64,000 bases of DNA, taken from positions 60,289,468-60,353,467 of the forward strand of contig CM061233.1 of NCBI GenBank assembly GCA_030844895.1. The letters are read 5' to 3'. Both the position numbers and the translations under genes were made by a program. This document shows positions 59,101-64,000 of the stretch, piece after piece. The notes under the pieces are model-generated. The model was not told where the DNA came from, ran no database searches, and saw only the letters and a list, made by a program, of their open reading frames with translations. Source of the stretch: Ambrosia x helenae. Its lineage: Eukaryota > Streptophyta > Magnoliopsida > Asterales > Asteraceae. Within the stretch, counting starts at the first letter, position 1, and the number at the start of each line of letters is the position of its first letter.

Positions 59101-60890
59101 TCTTAGTACTTGATTATGTTTCCATGGACCTAACCAAACAACCAACGGTTATTCTTGGTCGACCATTTTTAGCCACATCTAATGCCCAAATTAATTGCAA
59201 GACGGGCACGCTTGACATGACCTTTGGTAATCGTAGGGTCCGATTAAATGTTTTTTCAAATGGGACTGACCCTCTAGTCAATGATGAATGCTATATGGCA
59301 GACATTATTGACGAGTGTATACCTCTATACGACACTGTTGTAGATGAGGAAAACACAATAGAGGAGTGTTTTATGTTTGACAGGTCACAGGAGGAAATGT
59401 TGAAAAGCATAGCTGAGGAGGAGGAGAAGCAAGAAGCAAAGGCGGTACAGGAAGGAAGACCACCATGGACTCATCAAGTGGAAAGCCTTCCGGATCATAT
59501 TGACACAAAGTTGAAGCCATCATTGGTTGAACCGCCACAAGTAGAATTGAAGGAGTTGCCTAAGCATTTGAAATATGCTTATGTCGGTGAAGGCAACACG
59601 CTCCCGGTGATCATCGCTTCAAATTTAACCGGGGAGCAAGAGGAAAAATTGATGAAGGTGTTGGTGACCCATAGAGCTGCTATTGGGTGGACTGTGGCGG
59701 ATTTGAAGGGTATTAGTCCGTCAATTGTGATGCACAAGATCATCACAGATGAGAAAGTAACCCCCGCAAGAGACGCTCAAAGGAGACTAAATCCTAACAT
59801 GCGGGAAGTTGTGAAGAAAGAAGTGCTGAAATGGCTAGATGCGGGTATCATTTACCCCATTTCAGATAGCCAATGGGTTAGTCCAACTCAAACCGTTCCA
59901 AAGAAGGCAGGTATCCAAGTCGTGAAAAACGACTCAGGTGAGGAGGTAGCTACCCGGCCGGTAACCGGGTGGCGGATTTGTATTGATTATAGGAAGTTAA
60001 ATGCTGCAACTTCCAAAAATCATTTTCCTTTACCTTTTATTGACCAAATAGTAGAAAAACTAGCCGGACAAAAATTTTATTGTTTCTTGGATGGGTATTC
60101 AGGTTACAATCAAATTGCCATTCATCCCGAGGATCAACAAAAGACCACGTTTACTTGTCCATATGGCACATTCGCATTTAGACGAATGCCATTTGGCCTT
60201 TGTAATGCCCCCGCCACCTTTCAAAGGTGTATGATGAGTATCTTTTCGGATATGGTGGGGGAGTCTTTGGAAATCTTCATGGATGATTTTTCTATTTTTG
60301 GGTCATCATTTAACTCTTGCCTAGGTCAATTGGAAAAAGTGTTACAAAGGTGTGTTGAAACAAACCTGGTTTTGAGTTGGGAAAAAAGTCATTTTATGGT
60401 CCAAGAGGGGATAGTGTTGGGCCATGTGGTTTCTAGTCGTGGGATTGAGGTTGATCATGCCAAAATACAAGTTATTTCAACTTTACCTTATCCCACTAGT
60501 ATTAAAGGCATTAGATCATTTTTGGGGCATGCCGGTTTTTATAGGAGGTTCATTAAGGGTTTTAGCGACATAACAAAACCTTTATGTAATTTGTTATTGA
60601 AAGATGCTCCATTTAATTTTGATAAAAAATGTATTGAAGCCTTTAATATTTTGAAAGAAAAGTTAGTTGGGGCCCCAATTTTGCAATCACCCAATTGGTC
60701 TTTACCGTTTGAAATCATGTGTGATGCAAGTGGGTATGCGGTTGGGGCCGTGTTGGGCCAACGGGTAGAAAAGAAACCTGTTGCTATATACTACGCAAGT
60801 AAGACTCTTTCGGAAGCACAATTGAATCACACAATCATTCTACAATCATTTTCTACACAATTTCTTGGAAGATTGAAGAACACATTTTGA
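56172..60890 (+). CDS. gag-pol: Gag-protease-RT polyprotein of Athila-like element, truncated
   Basis: One open frame of 1572 codons. Gag: low-complexity Asn/Pro-rich N-terminus, retrotransposon-gag domain about residues 305-430 (YINIIPHFHGMANEDPYDHL, LKDKAKTWFLTLPA), zinc knuckle CDNCGDLGHKASEC about 526-539, and a Gly/Asn/Gln-rich stretch 570-650. Aspartic protease: ALLDLGASVSILP about 915-927 (DLG instead of DSG, as in many Athila elements). RT: WRICIDYRKLN about 1266 to FMDD active site about 1370 and VLGHVVSSRG. RNase H begins with MCDASGYAVGAVLGQ about 1517 and stops at SEAQLN; the last about 20 residues are translated LTR. Integrase is absent. The enzymes would copy element RNA in virus-like particles, but without RNase H and integrase this copy cannot complete a cycle. 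No internal stop or frameshift: recent. Confidence 0.9.
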   Translation: MRTRHSGRTSPLVFEPEIERVARRNRQHRLEEPIPSNSQSPPIIQPLSFETVQMASSNPNRRSGENRRPPTPPHPNQNQQNPPHQPIHNRNPNTRNVNQGPSMSNRGNPTFDPVNRYNEAGYEDYVENIEELRANINDDDPFSVPSYQSSDRVSVHSYHSGEDEYSERDYNEDDEDWGYRNVSDDYGDEEEYHGDNNSNVGANRNGDNDGYYNHVINNHQPRQNPRRHQIPNIHQNWGENFVGRTERRPNGGRQHRGEEVNAPRRRPPVPMQGVNGRFRPLASENESPIVPPPPGRRSFDCKPNYINIIPHFHGMANEDPYDHLSEFKAMCGTMGGHNFSLDEVQLRLFRFSLKDKAKTWFLTLPAHSIYTWGEMQQVFLDEYFPSFKTDAVRLEIRSFQQLQGEPLHEAFTRFKELIRKCPHHNIDLWELVSSFVNGLSKEERKYLKSTSNGTLLSNPEQEDWDFLELMAKNSKSEEAADRRTKHPVSKSLPDADSSSKDRIAQLERELARMKKREVSSVQYPVCDNCGDLGHKASECSGDMGQATEEVNQVYGERKYDMNSNTYHAGLRNHPNFRYGNPANQMNPNFQSGNQGGSGQYQGRQGGNQGGYQRNNYNQGGNQGYNNNYQRGYNQGGSSSNQGNSSGNQGGDESLSSKMDALMSMMKDANNDIKEIKKGNEVRDKSHEALAKQVGQLAEEMAQWKGSTGKLPSDTTINPQHQGSSSKNTRNVPINKVTVLRSGKIIDNKIENKIEPPSPQFVEGEVEDVSDESESEERTGQNKSKQKVESSKPVENKQAPKAKEKGMEGNTVPYPEALLEPSKKVVKKRGPQQEELWEIFKQVKINLPLLDAIKQVPSYAKYLKDMCTQKRTHKIPKKIDLTENVSSILSGSLPPKLQDPGTPIISIQVGEFKMTRALLDLGASVSILPGSLYDQYEFGPLQESNTTVVLADLTPKLPRGMVTDVIVKVEDFYYPVDFLVLDYVSMDLTKQPTVILGRPFLATSNAQINCKTGTLDMTFGNRRVRLNVFSNGTDPLVNDECYMADIIDECIPLYDTVVDEENTIEECFMFDRSQEEMLKSIAEEEEKQEAKAVQEGRPPWTHQVESLPDHIDTKLKPSLVEPPQVELKELPKHLKYAYVGEGNTLPVIIASNLTGEQEEKLMKVLVTHRAAIGWTVADLKGISPSIVMHKIITDEKVTPARDAQRRLNPNMREVVKKEVLKWLDAGIIYPISDSQWVSPTQTVPKKAGIQVVKNDSGEEVATRPVTGWRICIDYRKLNAATSKNHFPLPFIDQIVEKLAGQKFYCFLDGYSGYNQIAIHPEDQQKTTFTCPYGTFAFRRMPFGLCNAPATFQRCMMSIFSDMVGESLEIFMDDFSIFGSSFNSCLGQLEKVLQRCVETNLVLSWEKSHFMVQEGIVLGHVVSSRGIEVDHAKIQVISTLPYPTSIKGIRSFLGHAGFYRRFIKGFSDITKPLCNLLLKDAPFNFDKKCIEAFNILKEKLVGAPILQSPNWSLPFEIMCDASGYAVGAVLGQRVEKKPVAIYYASKTLSEAQLNHTIILQSFSTQFLGRLKNTF

Positions 60891-61564
60891 AGATGATGAA
60901 CACCATAGCCATGTGTGGCTAAAACTCTTGTATTACACTAGGGATGTAAGTTTTTGATACCTAGGGCTTAACATTTGGGCATTGCATTGTTTAAACTTTT
61001 GATTAATGTTTTTATGTACTTGAATTACCAGTGTTGATTAGTGATTAATCTGATGTTGAAATCATTTCTAGTTAATTGATCTTGTGCCAATTTCTAAATG
61101 ATATGAACATGGTTCCTTGCATCAACACTATCATAGGATTGTATGTTCTAAATGATGAAGTATAGTTTAGTCCATTGTGAATGTTGATAAAACTTGATAC
61201 CTAAGTTTATTGAGCAATCAATCCGTTAGTACCAATTGCATTATCATTGTTTATCCAATTATGCCTAATTGTTGAAAGCCTTAGTGTTCAATTACCCAAA
61301 TCCTTAGTGTAATCATCTCTATCTTATTGTTACAAGTATTATTAATCATTTCTTACAAATTTCATTTTAAGCTTCATATTAATCAACAACTATTCAATCA
61401 ATTCTAAACATCAATTCATTACTCATATAAGTAATTAGCACCTTCATAATTGAAAAATTTAAAATTAACTAGGAAATACTCACTAACCACACGCTCCTTG
61501 GATTGATATCCTACTTACCCTATCTACATAGGTTAATTAGGTTTTGCATGACCCTAACGACAGG
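60826..61564 (+). repeat. Direct LTR copy joined to the RNase H coding region
   Basis: Matches 55282-56020 base for base in length (739), with one substitution seen. The junction with pol lies in TCACACAA, where coding and LTR sequence share a few bases (microhomology). It ends ACGACAGG, six bases short of the LTR end. Confidence 0.92.
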
Positions 61565-61828
61565 GGCGCCATTTGATGACCTGTCGTTAGGGTCATGCAA
61601 AACCTAATTAACCTATGTAGATAGGGTAAGTAGGATATCAATCCAAGGAGCGTGTGGTTAGTGAGTATTTCCTAGTTAATTTTAAATTTGTCAATTATGA
61701 AGGTGCTAATTACTTATATGAGTAATGAATTGATGTTTAGAATTGATTGAATAGTTGTTGATTAATATGAAGCTTAAAATGAAATTTGTAAGAAATGATT
61801 AATAATACTTGTAACAATAAGATAGAGA
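61565..61828 (-). repeat. Inverted LTR arm forming a 250-bp palindrome
   Basis: It begins GGCGCCATTTGATGA, the complement of the LTR end plus primer-binding-site start (56021-56035), then continues as the complement of the LTR leftward to about 55770. With 60826-61564 it makes a near-perfect inverted repeat of about 250 bp per arm around a 15-base spacer. It ends where the copia LTR starts. Confidence 0.9.
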
Positions 61829-62255
61829 TGATTAATTATATTAATTAAAACATAAGGTATAAACATAAGATTTGATCATGTGTACCTGATATGCTTGACT
61901 GTTCAGGAACCTTAGTAATGGAAGACACCATCATCTTGATCGGGTTCCCTTTAGTATGTACACTAATGATGGCTAATGATCACCAAGTGATCGAATGAGA
62001 GAGAGAGAGAGAGAGAGAGGTGGGTGGCGGCTACATTAGGTTATGGTGTTATTAGAGTCCAACCTAATACCTCTAGTAAACTCTCTATTTATACACACAG
62101 GGGACACCCTAATAAGGCTCATCTAATGATAGTCCGTCCATCAAAGACATATCTATTATTGGGCTTAGGATAATATTAATACTTGATCATCATTATATAA
62201 ATGATTATAATGGCTATCGATAAATATACAAACGTTACGTATATTTATTCCAGCA
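61829..62255 (-). repeat. 3' LTR of a minus-strand copia element
   Basis: On the minus strand it begins TGCTGGAATAAATATACG at 62255, preceded by the polypurine tract AAGTGGGAGAA (62256-62266), and ends in CA at 61829. It includes an AG microsatellite near 61999-62018. The exact left end is uncertain by about six bases because TGATTA also fits the inverted Athila arm. Confidence 0.75.
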
Positions 62256-62266
62256 TTCTCCCACTT

Positions 62267-64000
62267 AGCCGAGTAATCATTTATTATGAGTATTACGTAA
62301 ATCTGCAGAGATTAATACTCATTTTAGTTCTAAACCCAAAATGTAGCAGAGAAATACAGCCGTTAAGTTTTTATTCGACTTAGGACCCCCATTAATCATA
62401 CTACACCCAAATTTAAAACTTAACATTAGGATCAATTAACGTTATGCCCTTAGTTGATTTGTTATATAATTGTCTTTATGCCATTATGCTAGCTTAGCAT
62501 ACTAATAGACAAACAAATCATAATGAGGAAAATTAATCATTAGTCATTAGTCATAAGTCATTCATAGTACGATATGCAGTTGTACATGGTCATTAGTAGT
62601 ACCATTTTCTTTTAGTTGGCCCGTTAGTGAGACTTATGGGTGATAGACCTTTAGTTATTGGATCCATAAGCATATCATGAATGCATTCGATACAAAATTC
62701 TGATTTCCTCTATTTGTTCTTAATCATAAGCGAACAATAATTCCGTATCGAACTCTAATGTAGCTCCTCTCAAACAGTTACTGTTTGAGAAATTATGGTA
62801 GTTGACTTTATCACAGTAAGTCTTCAACTTAGAGGGTGTTTGGGATTGTGTTTTGAATCTGATTTTTAGATTATTGCGTTTTGAAAATGCAAATAATCAG
62901 TTTTTAGTGTTTGGATTGCGTTTTGAAAACGCAAATAATCAGTTTTTTAGGCAACCAAAACGCAATAATTTATAAGCAGCTCCACCCCTGCTTTTCCAAA
63001 ACGCATAATCTGTTTTGAATAATCAATCCCAAACAAAACTTTAGTATTTTTATGGAGTTAATAAGTTATGACTCAACTGATAAATTTAGTAACAACATTT
63101 AATGACCATTCTGTTGTGATTAGCAACACATCATGTCATGATAACTTAGGTTGTTGTTACAGTTCCTTATGACTCCTCCATAAAATAGTTATGTCTGCCG
63201 ACGTTATGATATACCCCGAAATTGACACTTGATTTCCTTTGAATATAACAAAGTTAGAGTAAGAGTAGTCAATCACTTTAGGTTCTCACTTCTTCTTTAG
63301 ATTATAGTCTTTTGTTTCTTAAAGCTATTGTAACGTTCCATTAGATGCTTTTCATCAATCTAGACAAGTCTAGTATCAAGCAATGCAAACAATATCATAA
63401 ACAAACATAGACTTAAATTTACATTAGTCTTCTAATTAATGAAGCATAAGGTAATAATCTCATTTATCCCATTATCCTCTAAAAGAGAGCAGTGTTATAT
63501 GTTACATACTTAAGGACCCGCTTAGAGTAAAACTTATGGGATGAAACTAATATCCTGTTGGGTCTATCTCGGTATATTTTGATTCCTGTCATGTAAGAGG
63601 AATCCCCGATGTTCATCATGTCAAAATTATGCATGAACAATGCTTTGACTTAGGTAACATATACTTGTCAAGAGAAACGTCATCTATGTAAGGACAAGTT
63701 TTCATTAGTTGCTCCCACTCATCTTGAGGTAAGTTCTTTAATCCACTTAGTTCTTGATGAAGAGTAATTTCATTATGATTCCAACACATTTTATGCTTGC
63801 ATCAAACCATACATGGATCTTATTGACTTACAGACTAACTGTTCTTAACCTTCAGTTTAGAACTTTCAGGTTGCTTAATGAACATGTAGGTCATTGTTAT
63901 GGAAAGTTGTCTTAATGTCCATCTAATGTGGCTCTTAGTCATTATGAGCTACTAGGACGGTAATGATCCTCAAAGAAATCTTTTATAATATAGATAAGAA
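62267..64000 (-). pseudogene. pol: Decayed copia Pol (RT and RNase H)
   Basis: The minus strand shows copia fragments among many stops and frame changes: near 63830-63780 the RSMYGLMQA region of RT, near 63640-63540 GDSSYMTGIKIYRDR, and near 62685-62640 the RNase H end DMLMDPITKGLSP. The order fits an element whose 3' LTR is at 61829-62255 and whose 5' part lies right of the window. It is interrupted by a MITE at 62832-63040. No functional protein is possible. Confidence 0.75.
62832..63040. mobile_element. Tourist-like MITE in copia pol
   Basis: The ends GAGGGTGTTTGGGATTG and (other strand) AGTTTTGTTTGGGATTG share TGTTTGGGATTG-like TIRs. TTA flanks both sides (62829-62831 and 63041-63043). 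The interior has repeated TTTGAAAANGCAAATAATCAG. 209 bases, non-coding, PIF/Harbinger style. Confidence 0.8.

Larger units (their letters stand above)
54786..61828 (+). mobile_element. Athila-like Ty3/gypsy element, rearranged
   Basis: Order: 5' LTR (54786-56026), primer-binding site TGGCGCCGTTGCCGGGGA (56029-56046), open Gag-Pro-RT frame (56172-60890), a direct copy of the last 739 bases of the LTR lacking its final six (60826-61564), and an inverted arm (61565-61828) that is the complement of the LTR end plus the first bases of the internal region. RNase H is cut; integrase and the polypurine tract are missing. The two direct LTR parts differ at one base that I could find, so the event is very recent. 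ATTAT precedes the 5' LTR; the true right end is not visible. Confidence 0.85.

Noticed and set aside
54781..61839. ATTAT target duplication around the whole Athila-like structure
   Set aside because: ATTAT occurs at 54781-54785 and 61835-61839, but the right site follows a truncated inverted arm and lies in AT-rich copia LTR sequence, so the match is probably chance.

Overview
The window is AT-rich nuclear DNA of a flowering plant. It holds three single-copy, intron-bearing protein genes spaced between dense, nested transposable elements. A eudicot is clear from the gene set. The daisy family (Asteraceae) is my inference, from the CYPRO4-type gene (first named in cardoon), the style of the intronic SINE tail and the repeat families; it is not proven here.

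Layout, left to right. 1-4305: the right part of a Ty3/gypsy retrotransposon (frameshifted gag, no pol, 2.5 kb LTR), inserted in the integrase of a minus-strand SIRE-like Ty1/copia element (4306-8766). 8767-9817: short tandem repeats, three GC-rich hairpins and an AAT microsatellite. 9818-12294: a minus-strand solo LTR inside that microsatellite. 13039-20377: a complete-ended Helitron on the minus strand, with two leftover helicase C-termini, a 5'-truncated RPA1-like gene and an intact five-exon gene for a protein with three B3 DNA-binding domains. 21272-22605: three MITEs with clear target duplications. 23147-25749: chloroplast ferredoxin-nitrite reductase in four exons, with one extra T that breaks the frame at an Fe-S ligand. 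26599-44758: a minus-strand Ty1/copia element opened to 18 kb by nested insertions: a solo LTR (31516-37045) that carries another solo LTR (32099-36134) that carries a gene-capturing TIR element with a casein-kinase-I fragment (33323-36062), and separately a non-coding LTR retrotransposon (37347-43657). Five-base target duplications support all four retrotransposon-derived insertions.

45227-45591: a 5'-truncated LINE in the upstream region of a CYPRO4/VID27-like gene (45846-48326). 49466-52628: an eight-exon malectin-like plus LRR protein gene with a SINE in an intron. 54100-54504: a copia solo LTR. 54786 to about 61828: an Athila-like Ty3/gypsy element with one open 1572-codon Gag-Pro-RT frame, cut inside RNase H and followed by a direct LTR copy and then an inverted LTR arm, a layout suggesting self-integration. 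61829-64000: the 3' LTR and decayed pol of another minus-strand copia element, apparently inserted in that inverted arm and running off the window.

The host genes serve unrelated jobs: plastid nitrogen assimilation, a WD40-like cytosolic protein and an extracellular or secretory malectin/LRR protein. There are no operons. The main story is the order of transposon insertions, which can be read from nesting, target duplications and LTR divergence, and the two elements that carry host gene sequence (Helitron with B3, TIR element with casein kinase I). Nothing was searched in databases; family names come from motifs read by eye.
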